This document shows, one piece after another, positions 43,861-52,599 of a stretch of DNA of 53,805 nucleotides; within the stretch, counting starts at the first letter, position 1; each line of letters starts with the position of its first letter. The DNA comes from Chthonomonadaceae bacterium. Lineage in GTDB: Bacteria > Armatimonadota > Chthonomonadetes > Chthonomonadales > Chthonomonadaceae. The notes beneath the pieces were generated by a model that worked only from the letters and a program-made list of their open reading frames with translations, was not told the origin of the DNA and made no database searches. The stretch covers positions 1 to 53,805 of the forward strand of contig DAIDKH010000024.1 in assembly GCA_027450145.1 (NCBI GenBank). The letters run 5' to 3'. The position numbers and the translations under genes are program-made.

Positions 43861-44901
43861 TTAGGAACTAGCTTGTACAGGCTGACGAGAATTGCGCGAG
43901 GTTGAAGCCCGGATGACAAGGGAAGTGCGCATCAGCCGCCGAGTCGGTTCACTATCTGGCTGTTCAATACGGCGTTGTAATACCTGACATGCGGCTTGGC
44001 ATGCATCGGCGATTGGAAGCACAATAGTGGTAAGTGGTGTGTCAAGGTACGCCACAAATGGAGCATTGTCACATCCCGCAAGAATTATATCACCCGGGAT
44101 ATCTACCCCGTGCTGCCGCAAGGCTCGATAAACTCCCAGCGCAATTTCGTCGTTTTGGCAGAAAATACCGTCAGGCAGTTTTGAACGACGGGATATAAGT
44201 TCGTGAGCACTAAGTAGCGCGGATTCGCTCAGAGTTGTACCTCCAACCACGTCTATACGGTGTTGTTCCAACTCGTGGTCTACCATAAAGTGTTGATAGC
44301 ACCTGTAACGATGTTCTGCTACATGAAAGCTGCCTGGAACCGCCGCATAGGCTATTGTACGAGCGCCCTGATCGGTCATGTGGGTAAGAAGGTCTTGCAT
44401 TGCGGGTGCAAAATCGAAGGCCACAAATTCGGTTAGGTGCGATTCGGCATTGAAGAGGCCGACAATTGGCGGAACAAAACCATGGTGCTGGAGCAGAGCC
44501 TGACCAAGGCCATCGGCAAATAGAAGGTAGTCGAACACCAAAACACCCTCAAGATCCCAACGGAGCAGCTTCAACCATCGCTCCTCGACATTGAGTGGTG
44601 AGCACGAGAACGGAATAAGTTCGAAACCTGCTAGTTCCACGCAGCGTCGTAAGTAGAACAGCACCTCACTAAAGAAGTGCTCCTGCGATTCGGGCATGAA
44701 CACACCGATCAGCCCACTGCGTGCACCTTTTAGGGCCTGTGCTATACGGTTAGGTCGGTAGCCCATGGTCCTAGCAGCTGAAAGGATACGGTCCCGAGTA
44801 GTATCCGAAACCATCGCGTTCTCTCTTTGGTTCAGCACGCGGGATACCGTGGAATGTGATAACCCCAGTTCCCGTGCAATTTCCTTTATTGTTACGCGCA
44901 T
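43861..44901 (-). CDS. LacI-family transcriptional regulator
   Basis: The 346-residue repressor has an N-terminal helix-turn-helix and hinge (MRVTIKEIARELGLSHSTVS, then RVLNQREN) and a periplasmic-binding-protein-like sensor domain (SGLIGVFMPES; GIFCQNDEIALGVYRAL; AGCDNAPFVAYLDTPLTT). ATG 44901 is preceded by AGGAA; the upstream ATG at 44925 is less typical. A sigma-70-type promoter and palindromes lie upstream, so autorepression is likely. The ligand is probably a sugar, by family. It heads a run with the prepilin-like and lipoprotein genes. Confidence 0.92.
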   Translation of the reverse strand: MRVTIKEIARELGLSHSTVSRVLNQRENAMVSDTTRDRILSAARTMGYRPNRIAQALKGARSGLIGVFMPESQEHFFSEVLFYLRRCVELAGFELIPFSCSPLNVEERWLKLLRWDLEGVLVFDYLLFADGLGQALLQHHGFVPPIVGLFNAESHLTEFVAFDFAPAMQDLLTHMTDQGARTIAYAAVPGSFHVAEHRYRCYQHFMVDHELEQHRIDVVGGTTLSESALLSAHELISRRSKLPDGIFCQNDEIALGVYRALRQHGVDIPGDIILAGCDNAPFVAYLDTPLTTIVLPIADACQAACQVLQRRIEQPDSEPTRRLMRTSLVIRASTSRNSRQPVQASS

Positions 44902-44920
44902 TGAGATTCCTGTTCGTCGA

Positions 44921-44934
44921 AGCACACGTGTGCT
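44921..44934. promoter_or_regulatory. Palindromic operator candidate upstream of lacI-family gene
   Basis: AGCACACGTGTGCT is a perfect 14-base palindrome in the predicted leader of the LacI-family gene, about 20 bases before its start codon. A second palindrome, GTTATAAC at 44942-44949, overlaps the predicted transcription start. LacI-family repressors bind such inverted repeats, so one or both may be the autoregulatory operator. Confidence 0.5.
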
Positions 44935-44952
44935 GTAACACGTTATAACACA

Positions 44953-44981
44953 ATATTAACATGACCCGTAGTCGATGTCAA
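44953..44981 (-). promoter_or_regulatory. Sigma-70-type promoter of the lacI-family gene
   Basis: On the minus strand TTGACA (44981-44976) is followed by a 17-base spacer and TAATAT (44958-44953). This is a perfect -35 and near-perfect -10 with ideal spacing. Transcription would start near 44946, about 45 bases ahead of ATG 44901. Confidence 0.7.
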
Positions 44982-45089
44982 TAACAAATTCCAAAAAACA
45001 AAAAATAAAATACTTTCATCAGTAAACCAGCATGTATCACCCATTTGCATGGTTAGTTGCGACCGACAGCGATTTCTCGACGGCACGAG

Positions 45090-45095
45090 TATAAT
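45090..45095 (+). promoter_or_regulatory. -10 element of the deoR-family gene
   Basis: TATAAT lies 39 bases upstream of GTG 45135. No good -35 is found at the proper spacing, so it may need an activator or be weak. The divergent promoter pair shares the 233-base region between the two regulator genes. Confidence 0.4.
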
Positions 45096-45134
45096 TACTA
45101 TAGAAACTTTTGTAGCGGTTGTTGGAGGTGCAAC

Positions 45135-45917
45135 GTGTTTTTGGAGGAGCGAGAACAGGCTATCGTGGCACGTCTCCAACAATTTGGTAAGGTCACTGTG
45201 GAAGGGCTAGCCGAGCTACTCGGCGTTTCAGCACCAACGGTCCGAGGTGATTTGGCTCGTTTGGAGGGCCGTGGTCTTCTACGGCGCACCCATGGTGGGG
45301 CCATTAGTGAAACGCGCTTAGCCTACGAGCCCAGTTATGCAGAGCGGTCCATTCTTAACCACGAAGCAAAGCAGGCTATTGCTCGTCACGCGAGTCAACT
45401 TGTAAAAGAGGGACAGACTGTGCTGTTAGATGCAGGTACCACATGTTTCGAGATTGCGAGGTTGCTATCGCACCACACGCGCTTGACAGTGGTTACAAAC
45501 TCCATATCCTCCGCACATGTCTTGGCACCATCTTGTGGGATTGACGTGGTAGTTATTGGTGGAAATCTACAACTAGCTAGGGAGGCTACCTTGGGACCTC
45601 TTGCTTGTGCATTCCTGGGTTCGATCCGTTGTGACGTTGCGTTTATAGCAGTAAACGGTGTGCACGAACAGGCAGGTTATACAGTTGCCGATTTTGAGGC
45701 CGCCGCGCTTAAAAATGCGATGTTGAACAGCAGCAATACAAAAGTTATCGTGGCAGACGCAAGTAAGGTAGGGAAGATCGCATTTGCGTCCATTGGAAAA
45801 CTATCTGTGGCAGATTTACTCATATGTGACGAAGCACTTTCAATAGATCAGCGAGACACGCTCACCGGGGCAGGCGTTGAGGTACTAACCTCTGACAGAA
45901 CGGGGCCTTTTAATTGA
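45135..45917 (+). CDS. DeoR-family transcriptional regulator
   Basis: The 260-residue regulator has an N-terminal winged helix (VEGLAELLGVSAPTVRGDLA, then RLEGRGLLRRTHGGA) and a sugar-phosphate-sensing DeoRC domain (LLDAGTTCFEIARLL, VVTNSI, VVVIGGNL, VIVADASKVGKIAFA). The start is GTG 45135, with GGAGG 6 bases upstream. A longer in-frame ATG at 45057 lies before the -10 element and gives non-family sequence. No sugar-metabolism operon is next to it, so the target is unknown. It is divergent from the LacI-family gene. Confidence 0.92.
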   Translation: MFLEEREQAIVARLQQFGKVTVEGLAELLGVSAPTVRGDLARLEGRGLLRRTHGGAISETRLAYEPSYAERSILNHEAKQAIARHASQLVKEGQTVLLDAGTTCFEIARLLSHHTRLTVVTNSISSAHVLAPSCGIDVVVIGGNLQLAREATLGPLACAFLGSIRCDVAFIAVNGVHEQAGYTVADFEAAALKNAMLNSSNTKVIVADASKVGKIAFASIGKLSVADLLICDEALSIDQRDTLTGAGVEVLTSDRTGPFN

Positions 45918-45935
45918 ATACGCTTCCGGCATAAA

Positions 45936-46769
45936 CTATGGTGCCGCAGAAATAACCGATGCAACTTGATGAAAGATCGGGTGAACGTGCCGACCGGGCG
46001 ACGGTCCCTTCATCGGCAATGCTACTGCGGTTAGGGGCCCACCGTAAACTGCACCGGTGTCAATGCCAATTTTATTACGATGAATTAAGGGCCGTCCTGT
46101 AGCCTGCGGTGTGTGGCCAAAGATGACGATTTTGTCATTAATTAGGCCCTTAAATGACAAGAAGGGTTCTCGTATCCACAGGCGGGCGTCTAGTCCCTCG
46201 TTTGCGCCGTTCCACGTGCAACCTGGTGGCACCACACCAGCATGAACAAAATACAGGTGGCCGGCGTCAAAATCGAGCCGAGTATTTCTTATAAATTCCA
46301 GGTGATGTGCGGGGATTGAGTGGACAATATTATCCAAATCCTCCGTTCCATATGACCTTAACGTGTCCAGGCCACCGTTTTGTATCCAGTGAAAGGTTTC
46401 TAAAGGTTCGTAGCCATCTTCGGTGCTTTCTTTCTGCATTTCCTCTAGGGCATCAAGAAACAACTGCTCATGATTACCTCTCAGAAATACAGTATCAGGA
46501 TGATCTTTGGCGAGTTCAAATAGCTGCTCAATGACACCCTTAGAGTCTGGTCCGCGGTCAATATAGTCACCAAGAAAAACAAACCGAATATTTTCAGCGT
46601 TGTACAAGGATGTCAGCCGTAACAACATCTCGTTTAGTTGAAGAGACTGGCCATGTATATCACCTATCGCAATATAGCGGGACTGAGGGTCGAGAGGTAC
46701 CCTGCTAGAGGTCCCTGACGTAGTGGTTGTATTGGTCAACAAGGATTGCCTGCGGTTTAATAGGTTCAT
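45936..46769 (-). CDS. PPP-type metallophosphatase (Ser/Thr phosphatase or Ap4A-hydrolase-like)
   Basis: The calcineurin-like metallophosphatase core is clear: [37 protein letters not shown], then FVHAGV and FGHTPQ. This is the PPP/PrpA/ApaH type of 277 residues. The ATG at 46769 lies inside panD, giving a 65-base overlap. After the panD stop no ATG, GTG or TTG precedes the GDIHG motif, so an overlapping start (this ATG or one of the TTGs at codons 10-11) is needed. Substrate (phosphoprotein or dinucleotide) is open. It is the last gene of the ispE-panD run. Confidence 0.85.
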   Translation of the reverse strand: MNLLNRRQSLLTNTTTTSGTSSRVPLDPQSRYIAIGDIHGQSLQLNEMLLRLTSLYNAENIRFVFLGDYIDRGPDSKGVIEQLFELAKDHPDTVFLRGNHEQLFLDALEEMQKESTEDGYEPLETFHWIQNGGLDTLRSYGTEDLDNIVHSIPAHHLEFIRNTRLDFDAGHLYFVHAGVVPPGCTWNGANEGLDARLWIREPFLSFKGLINDKIVIFGHTPQATGRPLIHRNKIGIDTGAVYGGPLTAVALPMKGPSPGRHVHPIFHQVASVISAAP

Positions 46770-47052
46770 CGGTTAAACAGAATGCGGAGATGATAACAAG
46801 ATCACCCTTTGCAACCTTTCGAGCAGCTGCGCCATTTATAACAATCTCTCCGGCACCACGCTTCCCCTCCAATACGTACGTCTCCAGCCGCTCACCATTA
46901 TTAACATTCCAGATATGTACGAGTTCCCCAACTTCGAGGTTTACTCGGTCAATGAGATCGCGGTCTATTGTTACACTACCCACGTAATGTACATCGGCAT
47001 CAGTTACCGTGGCACGGTGAATCTTACTCTTCAAAAATGTGCGAAGCATCAT
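46705..47052 (-). CDS. panD: PanD, aspartate 1-decarboxylase
   Basis: PanD makes beta-alanine for pantothenate. The proenzyme self-cleaves at Gly24-Ser25 to form the pyruvoyl group. Here the site is in [10 protein letters not shown]. With the second Met (47049) as residue 1 the Gly-Ser pair falls exactly at 24-25, so that start may be the real one. Further marks are [15 protein letters not shown] and [16 protein letters not shown]. At 115 residues it has a normal length. It overlaps the metallophosphatase gene downstream. Confidence 0.95.
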   Translation of the reverse strand: MMLRTFLKSKIHRATVTDADVHYVGSVTIDRDLIDRVNLEVGELVHIWNVNNGERLETYVLEGKRGAGEIVINGAAARKVAKGDLVIISAFCLTDEPIKPQAILVDQYNHYVRDL

Positions 47053-47070
47053 TATGTGACTGCCTATCCT

Positions 47071-47910
47071 TTATTGTCGGACGATGTCATCGCCCAGCAG
47101 TAGTCGTCGTGCGATTTTTGCTATGGCAACCTCGCCTGGATTATCTGCTGTCCAGAGAGAATCGGGTAGGTTTTGGCACAACACTGCTAACGAATACTGC
47201 TGCCCAGCATCATCTGTCACAATTGCAACATCGTTACGTACATCATCGACTGCTCCCGTTTTGCCAGCGTAGTTCCAAGTTGCAGGTAGGTAACGGGGAA
47301 TGCTGTCACGCATCTGTTGTCGACCAAGGAAACCCATGATCTGCTCGCACAACGTTCCTGACAATATGATACCACGGGCAAGAGAAGCGAGCAGTGTCTG
47401 CATGTCATATGCGGAGGTCATGCCGAAGCCAAATGGGCGGCTTGCCTCAGTATCTGGTGTGTATGCCTTTCTATAAAGTGCCGTATCCGAAAGTCCCAGT
47501 GAGGATATACGTGCGTTTATTGGCGCTGTACCCAGCAGGTCTATCAGCATATTTGCAGCAGTGTTATCTGAAATGACAATCATCAGCATGCATAGATCAC
47601 GTAGTGTTAGCGTTGTTCCGGATGTGAGATCGAACAGTATTCCAGCGCCACCTACTTTATCACTATCGCGCAGTGTTAAATTGCGGTGCCAATGCAAGTC
47701 GCCATTGCTTACTCGCACAGCGGCCTCAATTAGTATTGGGAGCTTAATCATACTGGCAGATTTACATCTGGCTCTCGAGTTATAATTGAAAGTTCGGCCT
47801 GTTGAGAGTTGTTGAATTGAAACGTGGATATTCGCTCCGGTTTCAACCTCTATACCAGCAACATACTCTGCAAGTGCCTCTTCACGGCAACAAAATGAAG
47901 CGATCCTCAT
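47071..47910 (-). CDS. Beta-lactamase-fold serine hydrolase (class A-like)
   Basis: The 279-residue protein has the penicillin-recognising motifs Ser53-M-I-Lys56 (SMIKLP), Ser114-Asp-Asn (VISDNTAAN) and KTG (NYAGKTGAVDD). The omega-loop glutamate of true class A beta-lactamases (Glu166) is not evident; the region reads LYRKAYTPD. There is no signal peptide (MRIASFCCREEALAEYV), so it may be cytoplasmic. It fits the wider Beta-lactamase2 family, of which many members are not antibiotic resistance enzymes. It overlaps the MobA-like gene by 4 bases. Confidence 0.85.
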   Translation of the reverse strand: MRIASFCCREEALAEYVAGIEVETGANIHVSIQQLSTGRTFNYNSRARCKSASMIKLPILIEAAVRVSNGDLHWHRNLTLRDSDKVGGAGILFDLTSGTTLTLRDLCMLMIVISDNTAANMLIDLLGTAPINARISSLGLSDTALYRKAYTPDTEASRPFGFGMTSAYDMQTLLASLARGIILSGTLCEQIMGFLGRQQMRDSIPRYLPATWNYAGKTGAVDDVRNDVAIVTDDAGQQYSLAVLCQNLPDSLWTADNPGEVAIAKIARRLLLGDDIVRQ

Positions 47911-48689
47911 AGTGCGCGTGTAACCGCAATGTAATCGGATGCCCGGTCAATGTCGGTTGCAAGCTCGGGAAGTCTGCACACTATTGACCGTGCTCTGCCG
48001 CCAATTAATCTTGAAACTGATTTCTCTAGGAACGTGGTGTCCAGCAGTGACGGTGCAGCTACCTGAGAGAGTATTAATCGCGCGATTACGGCAGGCCCCA
48101 AAATCCCCGCAAGTTTGATGGGACTTTTTCGGGCATCAAACGCTCTGGCGATAGCCGGCAGACAATTGAGAAGTAGCCGTGGGCGTACCAAGCCTATATT
48201 ACCGCCGGTTAACGCACCCTCGCGTAATTTAATTGCTGTACGTTTTATGCCGGGAAACTGTTCGTAACAGAGGTTCACTGGGACGACTGGCCAAATCATC
48301 GCTGTGTCCTGCTCCTCCATCAATACAAGTGCCTCGTTAAGAAACGACAACACCGTGTCTGCTGTCATAAACGGGATGTCCGCAGTAGAGACCAGCGCCA
48401 GATCGAATGACAACAGTTCACTTAAACCTGTGGACAGGTTACCAGTGAACGTTCCGGTGTCAGAGATTACTGTGTAGCCGCTAGTCTCGGGCACATCACC
48501 CATAACAACGATCTGTTCAATTAATGGCACAATACTTCTATCGGATAAGGCTTTGACGACATGCTCAAGCATGGTGCTAGTGCGAAACGGTGCCAGTGCT
48601 CTTATAGAGACGCCTGATGCTTTGCAAAATTCATCGTCTGCGGTGCCACCCGCCAAAATGAGTGCCGCTATTGTGGACGGATTGCTCAC
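47907..48689 (-). CDS. MobA-like nucleotidyltransferase
   Basis: The 260-residue protein starts like a NTP_transf_3 enzyme (IAALILAGGTADDEFCKASG) and has the metal-binding Asp in LVSTADIPFMT, then GGNIGLVRPRLLL. The PKxxxxL Lys motif of IspD and MobA is not clear. It may transfer a nucleotide to a phosphosugar or cofactor; position after ispE suggests, but does not prove, a link to isoprenoid synthesis. It overlaps ispE and the beta-lactamase-fold gene by 4 bases each. Confidence 0.8.
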   Translation of the reverse strand: MSNPSTIAALILAGGTADDEFCKASGVSIRALAPFRTSTMLEHVVKALSDRSIVPLIEQIVVMGDVPETSGYTVISDTGTFTGNLSTGLSELLSFDLALVSTADIPFMTADTVLSFLNEALVLMEEQDTAMIWPVVPVNLCYEQFPGIKRTAIKLREGALTGGNIGLVRPRLLLNCLPAIARAFDARKSPIKLAGILGPAVIARLILSQVAAPSLLDTTFLEKSVSRLIGGRARSIVCRLPELATDIDRASDYIAVTRAL

Positions 48690-49585
48690 GCTGCTGCCTC
48701 ATTTCGGCTTAGTGTGCGCACTACCCACGTGCGTGGGTGTACTCGTTGAAGACGCTCCGCTGTTTTCAATGCGGCTTCTTGATCTGTAACCAGACCGTAA
48801 AGTGCCGAACCACTGCCAGCCAGGTGAACTGATATTGCACCGGCCATCCGCATCTCGTCAGCTAACCAGGCAAGTTCCGTGTAGTGTTCGAATACGGGAG
48901 CTTCAAAGTCATTGCACTGAATAGACAAAATTCGCTCGATGTCATCATTTTCGATCGCCGCTTGCATCCTTAAAGTAGCACGATGTGAGGAACGGTTTGG
49001 AATTGCGTCAAGTTGGTCGTAGGCCCATTTGGTGGAAACTGATATACTGGGCTTTACTACCACCATCCATAACATCGGAATATCGTTGATTGGTTTAATT
49101 TCGGTACCTTGTCCGCTTGCAAGTGCTGTTCCACCATACAGGAAAAACGGAACGTCTGAACCAAGCTGCGCGGCAAGTTCCACTAGATCCTCAGTTGTAA
49201 AATCAAGCTGCAAAATTGTATTCAATCCACGTAAAGCGGCCGCCGCGTTGCTGCTGCCTCCACCAAGTCCCGCTTGGGACGGTACCATCTTGGTGAGATG
49301 ACACGCTATTCCGTACTCAATACGCTTACCCACTGAGGACGCATGATTTAGTAGTAACGAGATTGCCCTCACCACTAGGTTGTCACTGCCCGATGGAACA
49401 TCGGGCGAGAGCGGGGCCTCACAAGTAAATTGGATTGCAATTTGTGGGATCAGGCGCATCTCTAGAGTATCAAATAACGAAATGGTTTGCATGATAGAAG
49501 ACATGCCATGGTACCCATTGGGTAACTTGCTGAAAACGTCGAGAGTAAGATTGATCTTGGCGTACGACCGTATGGTATGCATCAT
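48686..49585 (-). CDS. ispE: IspE, 4-diphosphocytidyl-2-C-methyl-D-erythritol kinase
   Basis: IspE is the GHMP kinase of the MEP isoprenoid pathway. From ATG 49585 it is 299 residues: RSYAKINLTLDVFSKLPNGYH, the ATP-binding loop PSQAGLGGGSSNAAAALRGL, the catalytic Asp in LGSDVPFFLYGGTAL and SGSGSALYGLV. The longer frame from 49669 would overlap the upstream gene; 49585 lies 7 bases after its stop. Another ATG is adjacent (49582). It is third in a seven-gene run. Confidence 0.94.
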   Translation of the reverse strand: MMHTIRSYAKINLTLDVFSKLPNGYHGMSSIMQTISLFDTLEMRLIPQIAIQFTCEAPLSPDVPSGSDNLVVRAISLLLNHASSVGKRIEYGIACHLTKMVPSQAGLGGGSSNAAAALRGLNTILQLDFTTEDLVELAAQLGSDVPFFLYGGTALASGQGTEIKPINDIPMLWMVVVKPSISVSTKWAYDQLDAIPNRSSHRATLRMQAAIENDDIERILSIQCNDFEAPVFEHYTELAWLADEMRMAGAISVHLAGSGSALYGLVTDQEAALKTAERLQRVHPRTWVVRTLSRNEAAA

Positions 49586-49592
49586 GTTATGC

Positions 49593-50855
49593 TTAGCGTT
49601 CCTGAAATGCGAGTGCGTTAAGAATCGATGTTGCCATGGGATGTACGAATAGCCGATATTTAAACTCAACGCTGTTTCCGGCAGGTATCAAAGCTGGTTG
49701 TTCTGTAAACCAACATCCTGCCGATCGCATTCCCGAAAGCGTTGGAACACGGCGCCATTGCCAACCTGCAATCGGTGGCATGGTTGGCCACGTTTCCCCA
49801 CACAGGCTGCCGCCAATGTGGAGAACAGACACGTTCGAAGTTGGCGGTAGTTGTTCTGTAAGAGTAGGTAGCAGGTGTACGGTACCATCCGCTGGAGGAA
49901 GGGACTGCTGAAAGGCACGGATAACTGGTAACTGTACAGCTTGCAGGCTGGCATTATGTATTGCTGTGAGCAAAACATCCGCTCTAATTGTAGAACTGTT
50001 GGTTAGCGCGGTGAGCCTCAGTTGGACAGTCCACAATTGTCCACAGGTGCCATTTAGCGTGAGCGTGGCTGAAGAGCTTGTCGCGGATTGTTTGGTGCTT
50101 AACCAGCGAAATGTTTGTCGCCAGGGTTGCTGTCCCGGTCCAGCAGATGTTACGGCAAGAAAGGGGGATAACACGGAGCAGGTTTGCCAGGTTCCACTGT
50201 CGAACGCGGCTAGCAGCGCTATTGGTTCCCGATTCGAAAGACGGCGTATTTTCATTGCAATTAGGTTTGCAGCGATCCACGCAGTGCTTAAGTTATGGCC
50301 CGCCTGTGGGCCCTTTTCTACACCCGCCACTGGCAATCCAAAATGAGCAGGTCCAGGTAGGGTGGGGAACACAGCTATTCTAACGCCTTCTGGTGTGGAT
50401 GTGGCCGCGGGATCCCCGGCAATGTGCTGAAGAATAGCAGTCGATGCGAAGGGGTGACCGTCATCCCTAGGCTTTAGTTGCCATAAGACGTAGGCCTGCT
50501 GCGCGGGTTGAAGGGCCGGCAAAATGGGGAGAGTGTTGCCAGTATCGTAATCCAGTCCGTCTAGAGGAACACACTGGAGCCGGTACGTTCCTGCCGGAAC
50601 TGCAGCAGCCGACACGTTTTTAACAACGCACATAATTTGAACGGGCGCCGAGATCACAGTGTACCCTTGGGGTGCACCTAAGTATTCGAGTTCCAATGGT
50701 GCTGTATTTGCCGCAGGTACTTGGTTTGCAGAGCCATTCATACGGACGGTTGGTTGTGGAGGTGTAGCCGACTGTGCAATAACTCTGCCAGGAATACTGC
50801 AGTAAACAAATACGCACAAAATTATTACATATAGATGAAGTAATGGCCGCTGCAT
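49593..50855 (-). CDS. Secreted protein of unknown function
   Basis: The 420-residue protein has a signal peptide (LHLYVIILCVFVYCSIPGRV, then IAQ). Residues ~50-150 read like a CARDB/immunoglobulin-like beta domain (YTVISAPVQIMCVVKNVSAA, then AVPAGTYRLQ). The rest is beta-rich with few charges and no family I know. Its ATG overlaps the stop of the upstream TPR gene (TAATG), so the two are likely made together. An envelope role is likely from the signal peptide. Confidence 0.75.
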   Translation of the reverse strand: MQRPLLHLYVIILCVFVYCSIPGRVIAQSATPPQPTVRMNGSANQVPAANTAPLELEYLGAPQGYTVISAPVQIMCVVKNVSAAAVPAGTYRLQCVPLDGLDYDTGNTLPILPALQPAQQAYVLWQLKPRDDGHPFASTAILQHIAGDPAATSTPEGVRIAVFPTLPGPAHFGLPVAGVEKGPQAGHNLSTAWIAANLIAMKIRRLSNREPIALLAAFDSGTWQTCSVLSPFLAVTSAGPGQQPWRQTFRWLSTKQSATSSSATLTLNGTCGQLWTVQLRLTALTNSSTIRADVLLTAIHNASLQAVQLPVIRAFQQSLPPADGTVHLLPTLTEQLPPTSNVSVLHIGGSLCGETWPTMPPIAGWQWRRVPTLSGMRSAGCWFTEQPALIPAGNSVEFKYRLFVHPMATSILNALAFQER

Positions 50856-52393
50856 TACTTCATTCCTTTTAATTTGGCAAGGTTCGTTTCCGCCAACTTG
50901 TTTGATTTGTCGATAGCGAGGGCCTTTTTAAATGCCGCCGCTGCTAACTTTAATTCGCCTTGTGACTCGTAAGCCACCCCAAGGTTGTTGTAGGCATCTG
51001 ACCAGTGAGGATTCAGTGCCACCGCTCGTTGAAATGCACTCAGTGCATCCGCTGCATTGCCGGATTTCTGATACGCGAGCCCCAGCCCGTTATATGACTC
51101 GCTATTCGAGTCGTCCTCCTCGGTTGCAAGGTGGTAATTATCAATTGCCAATTTTAAACTTGCGGGGTCTCCCTTGAGGAGGTAGAGGTAACCTGCAGCT
51201 CTGTGGAGCGGTGCAAGGCTGCTTGGAGCAGCGTTTTTCTTCGTCAGGTCTGTTAGGGTGGTCAACACATCATCGACGCTGCCGGCAGCCTGCATCGCAG
51301 CGCCCAGATTGTTCCACACTGTAGGGTCCGCAGGTGCCACCGCGGCAGCCTGTTGATAGTACTTAACGGCGGGGCTAAAGCGACCAAGTTTAAATTCTAT
51401 GAAGCCAAGCAGTTTCAAGACAGCGGCGTCCTGTGGTCTTATACTAAGCGCACGTCGAGCTGCACCCTCAGCTAGCTGAAATCTGTTCATGCGTACCAGG
51501 AGCATGGCTAGCTGATTATGAGGACGAAACGCCATGGGTTCTTGAGCAGATGCCATATCGAACTGTTTTACTGCTTCGGATTCTTTCCCTGCCTGTACCA
51601 GCATTTCGGCATAACTCTCTCGCAGTCGGTAGTTGGCAGGGGCATCTTTAACAGCATAGGCCATGGCACCGGTCGCGTTACGCCAAAGCGTTTGCGCATG
51701 CGACGGATCCCCGTTGGCATCGGCTTTTTTAGCAAGCAATTGAAACGCGAGGGCCGTGTTCATCTGATACGTACTGTTGGACGGTTGCAGTGAAGCCGTT
51801 TTTTGATAAACCTCCACGGCTGCCGAAAGATTTCCGGCGGCTTGCAACGCCACTGCTAAATTGTTGAGCACGTCTGCATCGTTGGGTGCAAGCTCTGAGG
51901 CTTGCCGATATGAGGCGACAGCATGCGGGTACTGCTTTTGAGCGTAGTACACGCCGCCCAAATTATATAGTGCACTTACCGAATGCGTATCCAGTTTTGC
52001 TGCCAAGATGAACTGGTGCTTTGCATCATTGTAGCGCCTCAGCCCCTCGTACGCGTTTCCAAGATTAATGTGAGCATCTGCGGAGCCAGGCTGAATGTGG
52101 ACGGCTTCCTCCAGCGGCGTAACCGCGTCCGCATATTTCTGTTCGCGAAGTGCAATGATGCCCAAGTAAGTGAGCGTGGGCACATCATGTGGACTCGAAA
52201 TCAGTACCTTAGAAAACGCGGTGCGTGCGGCATCTAGTCGCTGTTGGTTGAAAAGTGCCACTCCGCGGTTGTATTCAGCCTGAATTTTAGTTGGAGGGGT
52301 TCCCTTCGTCTGACTGGATGCATTCACATGGAGTACGACGGAAAGCCCCATGGTTACGGAAATGCACAGTGTGCTTCTTAAGTACTTGTTCAT
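50855..52393 (-). CDS. Secreted TPR-repeat protein
   Basis: The protein has about 512 residues: a signal peptide (MNKYLRSTLCISVTMGLS, then VVLHVNA) and about a dozen TPR units across ~35-505. Consensus pieces include AYLGIIALREQKYADAV-like units, DAHINLGNAYEGLRRYNDA, SALYNLGGVYYAQKQYPHAV and SDAYNNLGVAYESQGELKLA. ATG 52393 has AGGTGG upstream; GTG 52399 is in frame. It may organise an envelope complex together with the adjacent secreted protein. It is divergent from the AAA+ gene. Confidence 0.87.
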   Translation of the reverse strand: MNKYLRSTLCISVTMGLSVVLHVNASSQTKGTPPTKIQAEYNRGVALFNQQRLDAARTAFSKVLISSPHDVPTLTYLGIIALREQKYADAVTPLEEAVHIQPGSADAHINLGNAYEGLRRYNDAKHQFILAAKLDTHSVSALYNLGGVYYAQKQYPHAVASYRQASELAPNDADVLNNLAVALQAAGNLSAAVEVYQKTASLQPSNSTYQMNTALAFQLLAKKADANGDPSHAQTLWRNATGAMAYAVKDAPANYRLRESYAEMLVQAGKESEAVKQFDMASAQEPMAFRPHNQLAMLLVRMNRFQLAEGAARRALSIRPQDAAVLKLLGFIEFKLGRFSPAVKYYQQAAAVAPADPTVWNNLGAAMQAAGSVDDVLTTLTDLTKKNAAPSSLAPLHRAAGYLYLLKGDPASLKLAIDNYHLATEEDDSNSESYNGLGLAYQKSGNAADALSAFQRAVALNPHWSDAYNNLGVAYESQGELKLAAAAFKKALAIDKSNKLAETNLAKLKGMK

Positions 52394-52599
52394 GACCACC
52401 TATTATGAGCGCAGCTCTTCGTAAGCGCTACCAGATTAAATGCCTTCAGAAACGAACTTCTAATGTCATTGTATTTTACCCGCTTACATTGTCGTTTCAC
52501 CGTTGGTTCCTCAACGAGAGTAAGTGTAAGACATTTACTTTCAGCCGGTATAATGTTAGATAGTAATTAGTGCTGTTGTCCATTCCGGAGGTACGTTCT

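Noticed and set aside
47071-47910. Antibiotic-resistance beta-lactamase
   Set aside because: No signal peptide and no clear Glu166 equivalent, and the genomic context is metabolic.
47907-48689. IspD, because it neighbours ispE
   Set aside because: The N-terminal loop and Lys motif typical of IspD are not seen; a MobA-like nucleotidyltransferase is the safer call.
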